Positions 47,330 through 55,908 of a stretch of 64,000 nt of DNA are shown piece by piece. Positions within the stretch are counted from its first letter, which is position 1. Each line of letters starts with the position of its first letter. The stretch is taken from contig NZ_SSMQ01000020.1 of assembly GCF_005144585.1 (NCBI RefSeq), positions 62,001-126,000 on the forward strand, read 5' to 3'. The translations under genes were made by a program, and so were the position numbers. The notes beneath the pieces are model-generated. The model did no database searches, was not told the DNA's origin, and saw nothing but the letters and a program-made list of their open reading frames with translations. The stretch is from Polyangium fumosum (GTDB taxonomy: Bacteria > Myxococcota_A > Polyangia > Polyangiales > Polyangiaceae).

Positions 47330-49138
47330 ATGGGATGGCTCTCGAGATTCGAAAAGCGGCTGGGGCGTGTGGTCGGTCCGGTGGTCGTTCTGATCATCGC
47401 GGTGACGATCGGTGCCCTCGTCTACTCGCTGCGAGGACCGCGCGAGGGGACGATCTCTTACACCGAGCTCACGCAGATCACGGGATCGCAGGCGATCACC
47501 GAGGTGCAGGTGGAAGGTGAACGCTTCTCGATCCGGGGCGCAGACGGCTCGCTTCGCGTGGGCATCGTCGGCGACGAGGAGGCGCGGCACGCGCTCGTCG
47601 ACAAGTTCGCAGCCGCAGGCATCACCGTCGAGTACGGCTCGCGCGAGGGCTCGACGGGCGCGCGCGCGGCGACGGCACTCGCGCCGATCGCAGTGATGCT
47701 CGCGCTCGGCGCCGTCGGCCTCGGGATGCACCGCCGCAAGAGCCGCGCGCACTTCTCGGAGGGCCAAGCGTCCGGCGTCGGCAAGGTCCGCTTCACGGAC
47801 GTCGCGGGCATGGACGAGGTCAAGGAGGCGCTCGCCGAGACGGTGGAGTTCCTCAAGAACCCCGAGCGCTTCGGGCGTCTCGGCGGACGCGCGCCGCGCG
47901 GCGTGCTGCTCACGGGGGAGCCCGGCACGGGCAAGACGCTGCTCGCGCGGGCCGTCGCGACCGAAGCCGGCGTGCCTTTCCTCACCGCGTCGGGATCAAG
48001 CTTTCAGGAGATGTTCGTCGGCGTGGGCGCGTCCCGCGTGCGCAACCTCTTCGCCGAGGCGCGCCGCGTCTCGCCGTGCATCGTGTTCATCGACGAGATC
48101 GACGCCGTAGGCCGCTCGCGGGGTCGCGGGGGCGACTCGGCCTCCGCCGATCACGATCAGACCTTGAACCAGCTCCTCGTCGAGATGGACGGCTTCGATC
48201 ACACGACGGGCATCGTCGTGATGGCCTCGACGAACCGCGTCGACGTGCTCGATCCCGCGCTCCTGCGCCCCGGCCGCTTCGACCGTCAGGTCGTGGTGCC
48301 GCTGCCGGATCTGCGCGGCCGCCGGGAGATCCTCGAGGTGCACGCGCGGCCGATCGCGCTGAAGGAGGACATCGACCTCGCGCACGTGGCGAAGGTGACG
48401 CCGGGCTTCTCCGGCGCGGAGCTCGCGAACCTCTTGAACGAGGCGGCGATCCTCGCGGCGCGGAGCGGCGCGGACAAGGTCGACCTCGAGCACATCGACA
48501 AGGCGCGTGATCGCGTGCTCATGGGCGAGGAGCGCAAGAGCCTCGTGATGGACGCAGAGGAGCGGCGCGCGACGGCGGTGCACGAGGCCGGCCACGTGAC
48601 GGTGGCGCTCGCGGCGAAGAACGCCGATCCGGTGCACAAGGTCTCGATCCTCCCGCGCGGCCGAGCGCTCGGCGTGACGCAGGCGCTGCCCGAGCGGGAT
48701 CGGCTGCTCTACACGAAGGAGTACCTCGAGGATCAGATCTGCATGCTCATGGGCGGGCGCGCGGCGGAGATGGTCGTGCTCGGGACGATGACCGCGGGGG
48801 CGGCGGACGACATCCAGCGCGCAGCGTCGCTCGCGCGGAAGATGGTCGCCGAGCTCGGCATGAGTGAGCTCGGGCCGATCAGCGTGACGGATCATCCAGG
48901 CCACGTGACGCACAGCGAGCACCTGCACGCGCGGGTCGACGAGGTGGCGCGCAAGCTCGTCGAGCACCAGCTCGAGCGCGCCTGCCGCATCGTGCGCGAG
49001 ACGCGCGACGGCGTCCTCCTCCTCTCCGAGCGTCTTCTCGAAGAGGACACGCTCGTCGGCGCCGCGATCCTCGCGTGCTTCGAGAAGCGCGCCGATCACG
49101 AGGAGTCCGCGCCCGCGGAGTTCGTGGCTTCCGCCTGA
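47330..49138 (+). CDS. ftsH: ATP-dependent zinc metalloprotease FtsH
   Basis: Membrane-anchored AAA+ protease that degrades unneeded membrane and regulatory proteins; 602 aa. Two N-terminal membrane segments (about residues 15-35 and 112-130) flank a short periplasmic domain. Walker A is GEPGTGKT, Walker B is [12 protein letters not shown], and the SRH block includes [19 protein letters not shown]. The zinc site is HEAGH with His418 and His422, and a third-ligand region is GAADDIQRA. The C-terminal tail is short. It may be one of several FtsH copies in the genome. Confidence 0.95.
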   Translation: MGWLSRFEKRLGRVVGPVVVLIIAVTIGALVYSLRGPREGTISYTELTQITGSQAITEVQVEGERFSIRGADGSLRVGIVGDEEARHALVDKFAAAGITVEYGSREGSTGARAATALAPIAVMLALGAVGLGMHRRKSRAHFSEGQASGVGKVRFTDVAGMDEVKEALAETVEFLKNPERFGRLGGRAPRGVLLTGEPGTGKTLLARAVATEAGVPFLTASGSSFQEMFVGVGASRVRNLFAEARRVSPCIVFIDEIDAVGRSRGRGGDSASADHDQTLNQLLVEMDGFDHTTGIVVMASTNRVDVLDPALLRPGRFDRQVVVPLPDLRGRREILEVHARPIALKEDIDLAHVAKVTPGFSGAELANLLNEAAILAARSGADKVDLEHIDKARDRVLMGEERKSLVMDAEERRATAVHEAGHVTVALAAKNADPVHKVSILPRGRALGVTQALPERDRLLYTKEYLEDQICMLMGGRAAEMVVLGTMTAGAADDIQRAASLARKMVAELGMSELGPISVTDHPGHVTHSEHLHARVDEVARKLVEHQLERACRIVRETRDGVLLLSERLLEEDTLVGAAILACFEKRADHEESAPAEFVASA

Positions 49139-49211
49139 GAGGGGGGCACGCCGCCTCGGTCCAGGCCGTGCCTTGAGCATGGGGGGGTCTCATCGCAAAG
49201 CCGCCACGCCG

Positions 49212-49318
49212 CCGGGGCGCTGCCCCGGACCCCGCGGGGGGCTGTCCGCCCCCTCGACCCCGGACCAGGCACGGCCTGGACCGGTGATTGAAAAACTGCG
49301 CTCCGCGCAGTTTTTCAA
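49212..49318 (+). repeat. Four-hairpin dispersed repeat element, copy 2
   Basis: H1 CCGGGGC-GCT-GCCCCGG (49212-49228). H2 GGGGGC-TGTCC-GCCCCC (49237-49253). H3 CCAGGC-ACG-GCCTGG (49265-49279). H4 TTGAAAAACTGCGC-TCC-GCGCAGTTTTTCAA (49288-49318). Linkers contain ACCCC, ACCCCGGA and ACCGGTGA. A further partial H3 in inverted orientation (GGTCCAGGCCGTGCCTT) lies at 49158-49174. Confidence 0.85.
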
Positions 49319-49408
49319 ACGGGCCGACGAAGAAGCCGGGGTGCCAGCAGAACCCGCAGCGCGGCTGTCTTGGTTGGCAACGCCGCGGCTGGTCTTGACC
49401 GGGCCTGT

Positions 49409-49516
49409 TCGATGAACTGCGCATCGCGCAGTTCATCGAGCTTGGGTCCAGCGCCTCGCTGGTCCGGGGTGCAGGGGGCGGACAGCCCCCTGCTGGGGTG
49501 CGGGGCAACGCCCCGC
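49409..49516 (-). repeat. Four-hairpin dispersed repeat element, copy 3 (inverted)
   Basis: Read on the minus strand: H1 GCGGGGC-GTT-GCCCCGC (49516-49500), H2 GCAGGGGGC-TGTCC-GCCCCCTGC (49493-49471), H3 CCAGCG-AGG-CGCTGG (49462-49448), H4 TCGATGAACTGCGC-GAT-GCGCAGTTCATCGA (49439-49409). The linkers start ACCCCA, ACCCCGGA and ACCCAAGC. It faces copy 2 tail to tail across a 90-bp centre and abuts the 3' end of the downstream kinase gene. The whole 49139-49517 gap is made of these elements plus that centre. Confidence 0.85.
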
Positions 49517-49517
49517 G

Positions 49518-52500
49518 CTAGCGACTGGGCTTCACGGAAGCCGGCGCGGCGGCGCTTGGCTCCGCGGGCGGCGGCGTCGAGAGCGGGCTTCGCGTGGAGA
49601 GCGCGCGCGTCCATGCCGCGATCGTCTCGCTCGCGGGCGCGGGCCAGCCCATGCGGCTGAACCTGCGCAGGAGCTCGGGTGTGTGATCCCCGGTGCGCCT
49701 CGGATCCTGGAACGTCTTCCGCGCGAGATCGAGCTCGTTCGCGGCGTCCTGGAACCGGCCCTCGTGGTACGCGAGCCACGCGCGGGTGAGCGCGAGGTGC
49801 TGCTTCGGCTCGGCCTCGGCGAGCCCCGTGGCTTCGCACTCGGCGAGCGCCGCGCGCGCGACCTCCGCCTGCCCACGCTCGAGCGCGATCTGCGCGACGA
49901 TGATCTTGATCTCGACCCGTCCCCACGGATCGGAGAGCCGGTCGAAGAGCGCCGTCGCGGCGCGCGCGTGCGCGTCCGCCATGTCGAGCTGGCCTGCGTC
50001 GAACGCGGTCATCGCGAGCAGACGCTCGCACGCGCCCTCGCCGCGCGGGTTGCCGAGATCGCGGAAGCTCCGGCGCGACAGGAGCGCCACGCGCCGCGCT
50101 TCTTCGAGCCGACCTTCGCGGTGATCCGAGTGCGCGAGCGTCACGTCGCACTGGGCCATGCCGAGGCGATAGCCGATCGCGTCGAACTCGGCGCGCGCCG
50201 TGCGGAGGAGCGCGCGAGCCTTCTCGGGTGAGCCGCCGGCTTGCTCGACGAAGCTGTGCAGCACGAGGCATTGCGCGTGGCCGAGGCGATCGCCGACGGC
50301 CTGGAACTTTGGCCCTGCGCTCTCGAGGATGCGGGCCGCGTCGAGGTGCGCGCCGAGCAGGAAGTCGATCTCTCCGAGGATCACCTCGCAGAGCGCTTGC
50401 CCGTGCGTGTCGCCGAGCGACTGGAACATCTCGAGCGCGCTCGCCACGAGCTTGCGACCTTCGGCGGGCGCGGCGAGATCACTCGCGGCGTGACCGAGGA
50501 GCCGGAGGCACGCGGCCTCGCTCTCGGGATCGCCCGCCACGTGAAAGAGCCTGCGCGCTTCTTCGGCTTCGCGCCGGCAGTCTTCGAGCCTGCCCGCGTG
50601 CCGCAGCGCTTCGGCGCGCCACCTGCGATGCCGCGCGAGCAAGAGCCCTTCGAGGCGACCGTCGAGCAGCGATAGATCGCGCAGCGTCGCCTGCACGTCG
50701 CGCGTGCGCCCCCACGAGTCGGCGATCGAGTGGTGCAGGAGCTCCGCGGCCACGTTCACGTCGCCGGCGCGGACGAGGTTCGTCACGCGGTGGCGCACGA
50801 TGCGGCGGCTGCTCGCGTCGGGGTGATGGCCGAGCGCGTTCGCGGCGGCGCGCAGGACCGCGGCTGCATCCGGCTGCACGAAGAGCTGCCCGAGCAGGTG
50901 CTCTTGCAGGAGCGCATGGGGCCACCGCAGGCGCTCTTCACCGGACGCGAGCAGGATCTGCGCGCGCTTCATCGCAGCCACCGCGCGCTCCGCGTCCACG
51001 CCGAGCGCCCCGAGCTCGAGCCGCAGCACGTCCTCGCGGATGTCTCCACCAAGCGCCGCCGCTGCGCGTGCGCCGCGCCGGAGATCCTCGGGGATCGCGC
51101 GCAGACGATCCTCCCAGAGCTCGGCCGTCGTGCCCGCGCGCATCGCGAGCTTCGCCTCGGGGACCACGTAGCGCCCGTCGCGCAGCTCGATGTGCCCGCC
51201 CGTCGCCCATGCGTGGACGATCTGCAGCGCGAAGAGCGGGTTGCCTTTGCTGCGTTGCGCGGCCTCGACCACGGCGGCCTCGTCGAGCGGCAACGTCTCG
51301 CGCAGGAGCGCGTGCGTCTGCGTCGGGTCGAGCGGCTCGAGCGTCAGGCGATCGCCGCCGAGCTCGCGCAGGAGCCACTCGACCCACTCGCGCGCGACGG
51401 GATCCGTCATGATCGCCTCGTCGCGCACCGTGCCTACGATGAGCAGCCGCAGGCCCGGCGTCTCGCGGTGCAGCCGCGCCATGCCCTCGAACGTCGTCGG
51501 CGAGCCGTGATGCAGATCGTCGAGCATCAAGAGGAGCGGACGGCTCTTCGCGATCTTCTGCAGCGCGTACTGCATCACGCGCCAGCGCGTCTCCGACGAG
51601 AGCGCGAAGCGCTTGCCCGTCGGGCCGATCGCGTCGCCCTGCGCCGAGGGCCGGATCCACTCGGCCGTCGCGGCGACCCACATCTTGCCTTCGTCGTCCT
51701 CGGGCGCGACCTCCCACTGGTTCAGGAGGACCTTCTCGACGACGTCGCGCCCTTCACGCTCCAGCCGGTAGTGCTGCACGATCGCGCCGACCACGCCGTC
51801 GAGCGGCGCGGCGATCTTCCGGTACCGCGCGCGCAGCGGCACCACGAGGCCTCGCTCGTGCACCTCCTCGCAGAGCCACTCCGCGAGGCGCGACTTGCCC
51901 ACGCCGGCTTCGCCCGAGAGCAACAAGAAGCGGTGCTCCGGGGTCTCCGACGTGGCGATCTGCGTCGCGATGTCGAGCAGCCGCGAGCGCTCGGCCGCGC
52001 GCGCGACGAAAGGGCTCGGCCGGAGTCCGAGCAGGCCCGTCGTCGTCACCTGCGAGTCGAGGTAGGTGCTCTCGACGACGAGCGGCGAGTCGCGCAGCGG
52101 CATGGACATCGGCGGCGCGGCCGAGGGCCTCGGCGTCGCCGTCGGGTCTCCGCTGCGCGGCCGCATCCGCCAGAGGAGCGCGCGCGCGTCGGCCGCGAAT
52201 TCGAAGCGCTGCCACGGACGCTTGTTCATCAGGCGCCGCACGAGCGGCACGATGTCCGACGGGAGCCCGGGGCGGAGCGGCACCTCCGGCAGCGGCGCGC
52301 TCTTGTGCTTCGCGAGCAGCTCCTCGTCCGTGCCCTCGTAGGGCTCGCGGTTCGCGATCATCGTGAAGAGGACACAGCCGAGCGAGTAGAGGTCCGTCGA
52401 CGGACCCACGTGCGGCGCGGCGTACCGGATCTGCTCCGGCGCCATCCACCCCGGCGTGCCCGCGCCCCAGCGGATCGTCGGCTTCGAGACGGGCGAGTTG

Positions 52501-53051
52501 TCGAGCCTGTGATCGACGCGATCCTGCATGAGCCACGCGAGCCCGAGATCGAGCACGTGCACCGTCGGCGGCTCGGTGTCGTCGTGCGGGATGTCGACGA
52601 GGATGTTCGAGGGCTTGAGATCTCCGTGGATGACGCCGCGCGCGTGCGCGTGCGCGAGCGCCGCGAGCACGTCGTCGGTGATCTTCCAGATGAGCGGCCA
52701 CGGCAGGCCGCCTTCCTCTTGCGCGAGGTAGAGCCACTCGTGCAACGAGCGCCCTGGCACGGCATCCATCACGAGGAAAGGCGTCCCGTCGGCGAGCGCG
52801 CCGAAGTCGCGCGCGCGCACGATGCACGGGTGCGAGAGCGCCGCGAGCGCGCGGGCCTCCTCGTGGAACCACCACGCTTCCTCGGCGCGTGGCCGCGCGC
52901 CCGGTCGGCTTAGGACCTTCACGGCCACGCGGTCGTCGGCCACGAGATCACGGCAGAGGTAGACGACCCCCATGCCGCCTCGCCCGAGCTCCCTCCTCAC
53001 CTGGTACCGTCCGGCCAAAATCTTGCCGATCGTGCCGGTTTGCTCGCTCAT
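49518..53051 (-). CDS. Giant Ser/Thr kinase with AAA ATPase and TPR regions
   Basis: A 1177-aa regulator of the same type as the kinase at 41.4-45.9 kb but without a cyclase-like region. Kinase at about 20-290: glycine loop LGRGGMGVVYLCRD, VAVKVL Lys, catalytic loop VIHGDLKPSNIL (HGD in place of HRD), LDLGLAW in place of DFG, and GWMAPEQIRY. ATPase at about 365-640: LLLSGEAGVGKSRLAEW and RPLLLMLDDLHHGSPTTFEGM. TPR-like repeats occupy residues 780-1140, and a Ser/Pro/Ala tail ends the protein. The ATG at 53051 is chosen. Divergent from moaD, with about 107 nt between. Confidence 0.9.
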   Translation of the reverse strand: MSEQTGTIGKILAGRYQVRRELGRGGMGVVYLCRDLVADDRVAVKVLSRPGARPRAEEAWWFHEEARALAALSHPCIVRARDFGALADGTPFLVMDAVPGRSLHEWLYLAQEEGGLPWPLIWKITDDVLAALAHAHARGVIHGDLKPSNILVDIPHDDTEPPTVHVLDLGLAWLMQDRVDHRLDNSPVSKPTIRWGAGTPGWMAPEQIRYAAPHVGPSTDLYSLGCVLFTMIANREPYEGTDEELLAKHKSAPLPEVPLRPGLPSDIVPLVRRLMNKRPWQRFEFAADARALLWRMRPRSGDPTATPRPSAAPPMSMPLRDSPLVVESTYLDSQVTTTGLLGLRPSPFVARAAERSRLLDIATQIATSETPEHRFLLLSGEAGVGKSRLAEWLCEEVHERGLVVPLRARYRKIAAPLDGVVGAIVQHYRLEREGRDVVEKVLLNQWEVAPEDDEGKMWVAATAEWIRPSAQGDAIGPTGKRFALSSETRWRVMQYALQKIAKSRPLLLMLDDLHHGSPTTFEGMARLHRETPGLRLLIVGTVRDEAIMTDPVAREWVEWLLRELGGDRLTLEPLDPTQTHALLRETLPLDEAAVVEAAQRSKGNPLFALQIVHAWATGGHIELRDGRYVVPEAKLAMRAGTTAELWEDRLRAIPEDLRRGARAAAALGGDIREDVLRLELGALGVDAERAVAAMKRAQILLASGEERLRWPHALLQEHLLGQLFVQPDAAAVLRAAANALGHHPDASSRRIVRHRVTNLVRAGDVNVAAELLHHSIADSWGRTRDVQATLRDLSLLDGRLEGLLLARHRRWRAEALRHAGRLEDCRREAEEARRLFHVAGDPESEAACLRLLGHAASDLAAPAEGRKLVASALEMFQSLGDTHGQALCEVILGEIDFLLGAHLDAARILESAGPKFQAVGDRLGHAQCLVLHSFVEQAGGSPEKARALLRTARAEFDAIGYRLGMAQCDVTLAHSDHREGRLEEARRVALLSRRSFRDLGNPRGEGACERLLAMTAFDAGQLDMADAHARAATALFDRLSDPWGRVEIKIIVAQIALERGQAEVARAALAECEATGLAEAEPKQHLALTRAWLAYHEGRFQDAANELDLARKTFQDPRRTGDHTPELLRRFSRMGWPAPASETIAAWTRALSTRSPLSTPPPAEPSAAAPASVKPSR

Positions 53052-53158
53052 CGGACGGGCGAATATATCGCGGCCCTGGCCGCCCGGCACGACGGCGCGC
53101 CGGCCAGATTTCGCGCCCGAACTGTCAACGACAATCCAACAATGCTACGTTACGGAAC

Positions 53159-53410
53159 ATGTCGAACACGGTGAGGCTGCTCGCGTTCGCAGGCGCGCGG
53201 GACGTGCTCGGAGCCTCGGAGCTCGTCTTTCCGCTCGACGCGCCGTGCACCACGGAGGAGCTTCTTCACCACGTTTGCAGTCGATTTCCCGCGCTCGTGC
53301 CGTACCGGCGATCGATCCGCGTCGCGGTCAACGGCGCGTATGCGCGGCCCGACGAGCAGGTCCGATCGGGCGACGAGGTTGCGTTGATCCCGCCCGTCGC
53401 GGGAGGGTGA
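53159..53410 (+). CDS. moaD: Molybdopterin synthase sulfur carrier subunit MoaD
   Basis: Ubiquitin-like small subunit, 83 aa, whose C-terminal Gly-Gly carries the thiocarboxylate used to make molybdopterin. Seen: VRLLAFAGARDVLGASE, then VNGAYARPDEQVRSGDEVALIPPVAGG. First gene of the moaD-moaA-moaC-moaE run; moaA follows after 4 nt. TACGTT shortly before the start could be a -10. Confidence 0.92.
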   Translation: MSNTVRLLAFAGARDVLGASELVFPLDAPCTTEELLHHVCSRFPALVPYRRSIRVAVNGAYARPDEQVRSGDEVALIPPVAGG

Positions 53411-53414
53411 GGCG

Positions 53415-54464
53415 ATGGCGGCGATGAACGATCCGGCAGTCGAGAAGCGGCGCTCCTTGCCGATGCTCGGCGCGCGCGCGCTCGTGCCGAAGCGCGCCTC
53501 GGCCGGACCGCCGCCGCGCAGCGTGCGTGTCTCGGTGACCGATCGGTGCGACTTCGCCTGCACGTACTGCCGGCCCTCGCGAAACGATGGCTACGCCGAC
53601 GGGCGCCTGATGACGCCGGCGTGGAAGACGATGTTCGAGGCGCTGCGCCGCGCGGGTGTACGTCGCGTGCGGCTCACGGGCGGCGAGCCGCTCGTGCATC
53701 CCGAGATCGTCGCGATCGTCGCACACCTGTCTTCGCTCGGCTTCGAGGATCTGGCGCTCACGACGAACGCCTCGCAGCTCGCGCGCCTCGCGCGGCCGCT
53801 GCGCGACGCGGGCCTGCATCGCGTGAACGTCTCGATCGATACACTCGACCCCGTGCGCTTCCGCGAGGTCACGCGCGGCGGGGACCTCGACGCCGTCCTC
53901 GCGGGCATCGACGCCGCGATCGAGGCAGGCTTCTCCCCGATCAAGCTGAACACCGTCGTCCTGCGCGGCGTGAACGACGACGAGCTCGAGCGCATCCTGT
54001 TATGGGCGTGGGAAAGGCGCCTCTTGCCACGCTTCCTCGAGGTCATGCCCATCGCCGAGGGGGCCAAGCTCGTCGCGGAGCACCTCGTCACCGCGGCCGA
54101 GATGCGCCGCGCGCTCGCCGCGCATCTCCTCGCCGAGGAGGCCGTCACCGAACCGGGCCTCGGCCCGGCGAAGTACGTGCGCGCCCGCCACGATCCGGGG
54201 CTCCGCGTCGGGTTCATCACGGGCACGAGCGACACGTTTTGCGAGACCTGTGATCGCCTGCGCGTCTCGTCGACGGGCGTCTTGCGGCCTTGCCTTGCGA
54301 CGGACGACGGCGTGGACGCAGCGGCGCCTGCGCGCGCGGGGGACGCGGAGACGATCGTCGAGCACATCGGGCTCGCCTGGTCGATGAAGCCCGACGGGAC
54401 GGTCTGGAAGGGCTGCACCGAGGAGACCGCCGCGGGCGTGTCCATGCGCGCGATCGGCGGGTAG
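53415..54464 (+). CDS. moaA: GTP 3',8-cyclase MoaA
   Basis: Radical SAM enzyme that starts molybdenum cofactor synthesis from GTP; 349 aa. The N-terminal cluster is bound by CDFACTYC, with VRLTGGEPLVHPE as the SAM-site motif. The C-terminal second cluster is in FCETCDRLRVSSTGVLRPCL. It ends in Gly-Gly, as required for activity in known MoaA. The region before residue 40 is longer than usual; later starts are possible. Works with the MoaC domain of the next gene. Confidence 0.95.
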   Translation: MAAMNDPAVEKRRSLPMLGARALVPKRASAGPPPRSVRVSVTDRCDFACTYCRPSRNDGYADGRLMTPAWKTMFEALRRAGVRRVRLTGGEPLVHPEIVAIVAHLSSLGFEDLALTTNASQLARLARPLRDAGLHRVNVSIDTLDPVRFREVTRGGDLDAVLAGIDAAIEAGFSPIKLNTVVLRGVNDDELERILLWAWERRLLPRFLEVMPIAEGAKLVAEHLVTAAEMRRALAAHLLAEEAVTEPGLGPAKYVRARHDPGLRVGFITGTSDTFCETCDRLRVSSTGVLRPCLATDDGVDAAAPARAGDAETIVEHIGLAWSMKPDGTVWKGCTEETAAGVSMRAIGG

Positions 54465-54476
54465 GATCCGGCCGCC

Positions 54477-55415
54477 GTGAACGAAGTTTTTTTATTCGAA
54501 ACCGAAGAGATCGGGCCCGCGCTGGATCTCGTCCCTTTGGCCGCGCGACGCGCGCTCGATCACGCGGGGCTCCGGCTGCCGCTCGAAGGATGGCGCTCCC
54601 TCGCGTTCGAGGACCGAAGGCGGATCACGCGCGCCGGCGCGGAGGCCGTCGTCGACGTCGCGACGGTCCACGCGATCGTGCAGCGAGCCCACCCGCCCGC
54701 GCTCCCGATGCCGCTCGCCGCCGACCCGAGCCCGGATCATCTGCCCGAAGGCTTGCGTGAAGCTTTGCCGAAAGGTCGAGCGATCGACGCGCGCACGTGG
54801 GCCTCGCTCTCGGGCCTCGCGCGGTTCTCCCTCGTGCACTGCGTCCGCCGCGCGGCGAAGCGCGGCGACCCGGCGATCCTCGCGGCTGCGCTCGACGTCC
54901 TCGTCCCTCGCGCGGCTGCGCAGGACGCCGACGCGACGAGCCTCTCCTCGCACCTCGGCCCGCGCGGCGATGTTCGGATGGTCGACGTCGCCGAGAAGCC
55001 GCCCACCCAGCGACGCGGGGTCGCGGTCGCGCGTGTGCGCATGCGGCCCGAGACGGCGTCGCGCCTCGCGCGTGGCGACACGCCGAAGGGCGAGGTGCTC
55101 GCGACGGCGCGGATCGCCGGCATCATGGCCGCCAAACGCACGCCGGAACTCATCCCGATGTGCCACGCGATCGCCCTGACGCACGTGGCGATCGCGCTCG
55201 ACGTCGACGAGGCCGCTGCGCGCGTGACGATCACCGCGAGCGCCGAGGCCACGGACCGGACCGGCGTGGAGATGGAAGCGATGGTCGCCGCGTCGGTGGC
55301 CGCGTTGACGTTGTACGACATGCTCAAGGGCATCGACCGTGAGATGGTCGTCGAGGACGTGATGCTGGTGGAGAAGAGCGGCGGCCGATCGGGCCATTTC
55401 CGGAGGTCTCCGTGA
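54477..55415 (+). CDS. moaC: Fusion: nitrate-reductase-associated-like domain + MoaC
   Basis: 312 aa, about twice normal MoaC. The C-terminal half (about 160-312) is MoaC, which forms cyclic pyranopterin from the MoaA product: MVDVAEKPPTQRRGVAVARV, then MAAKRTPELIPMCHAIALTHV, and TGVEMEAMVAASVAALTLYDMLKGID. The N-terminal 150 residues (FLFETEEIGPALDLVPLAARRALDHAG..., W near 39, and WASLSGLARFSLV) resemble the small nitrate-reductase-associated family (PF09655-like). The fusion links cofactor synthesis with a molybdoenzyme-related domain. GTG start; the stop overlaps the moaE start as GTGA. Confidence 0.85.
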   Translation: MNEVFLFETEEIGPALDLVPLAARRALDHAGLRLPLEGWRSLAFEDRRRITRAGAEAVVDVATVHAIVQRAHPPALPMPLAADPSPDHLPEGLREALPKGRAIDARTWASLSGLARFSLVHCVRRAAKRGDPAILAAALDVLVPRAAAQDADATSLSSHLGPRGDVRMVDVAEKPPTQRRGVAVARVRMRPETASRLARGDTPKGEVLATARIAGIMAAKRTPELIPMCHAIALTHVAIALDVDEAAARVTITASAEATDRTGVEMEAMVAASVAALTLYDMLKGIDREMVVEDVMLVEKSGGRSGHFRRSP

Positions 55416-55906
55416 GCGCGACGCGTATCCGCCGCGAGGCCCTTTCGCTCGATGAGGTCATCCAGATCGTGGCGCGCCCCGAGGCTGGCGCGATCGCCAC
55501 GTTCCTCGGCGTCGTCCGCAACATGAACGACGGCCGCAGCGTGAGCCTGCTCGAATACGAGGCCTACGGCACCATGGCCGAGGCCGAGCTCGAGCGGATC
55601 CTCGAAGAGATCGAGCGCGAGATCCCCGGCGTTCGTGTCGCGGCCACGCACCGCATCGGGGCGCTCCACATCGGCGACGCCGCCGTCGTTTGCGCTGCGA
55701 GCGCCCCGCACCGTGGCGAGGCGTTCCGTGCTTGCCGCGAGCTCATCGATCGCATCAAGGCGAGGCTCCCGATCTGGAAACGCGAGCACGGCCCTGACGG
55801 ACCTTATTGGGTCGGCTGGGAAGACGCGCGGTGCGCACCCGATCACGGCGAGCATGCGCATCACGGGCATGCGCATCACGGGCACGCGCACGACGAGAAG
55901 CGCTGA
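55412..55906 (+). CDS. moaE: Molybdopterin synthase catalytic subunit MoaE, His-rich tail
   Basis: 164 aa. Transfers sulfur from MoaD to form molybdopterin. Seen: ATFLGVVRNMNDG, HRIGALHIGDAAVVCAASAPHRGEAF, and PIWKREHGPDGPYWVG with the active-site Lys. The last 20 residues are almost only His, Gly, Ala and acidic residues (HAHHGHAHHGHAHD), encoded by a short tandem repeat (GCGCATCACGGGCAT). Such tails bind metal ions. GTG start coupled to moaC; ends 2 nt before the convergent moeA. Confidence 0.93.
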   Translation: MSATRIRREALSLDEVIQIVARPEAGAIATFLGVVRNMNDGRSVSLLEYEAYGTMAEAELERILEEIEREIPGVRVAATHRIGALHIGDAAVVCAASAPHRGEAFRACRELIDRIKARLPIWKREHGPDGPYWVGWEDARCAPDHGEHAHHGHAHHGHAHDEKR

Positions 55907-55908
55907 CC

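Noticed and set aside
53052-53158. TTGACA promoter (minus) for the second giant kinase
   Set aside because: TTGACA is at 53128-53123, but no acceptable -10 lies 15-18 nt downstream; TATATT is about 50 nt away.
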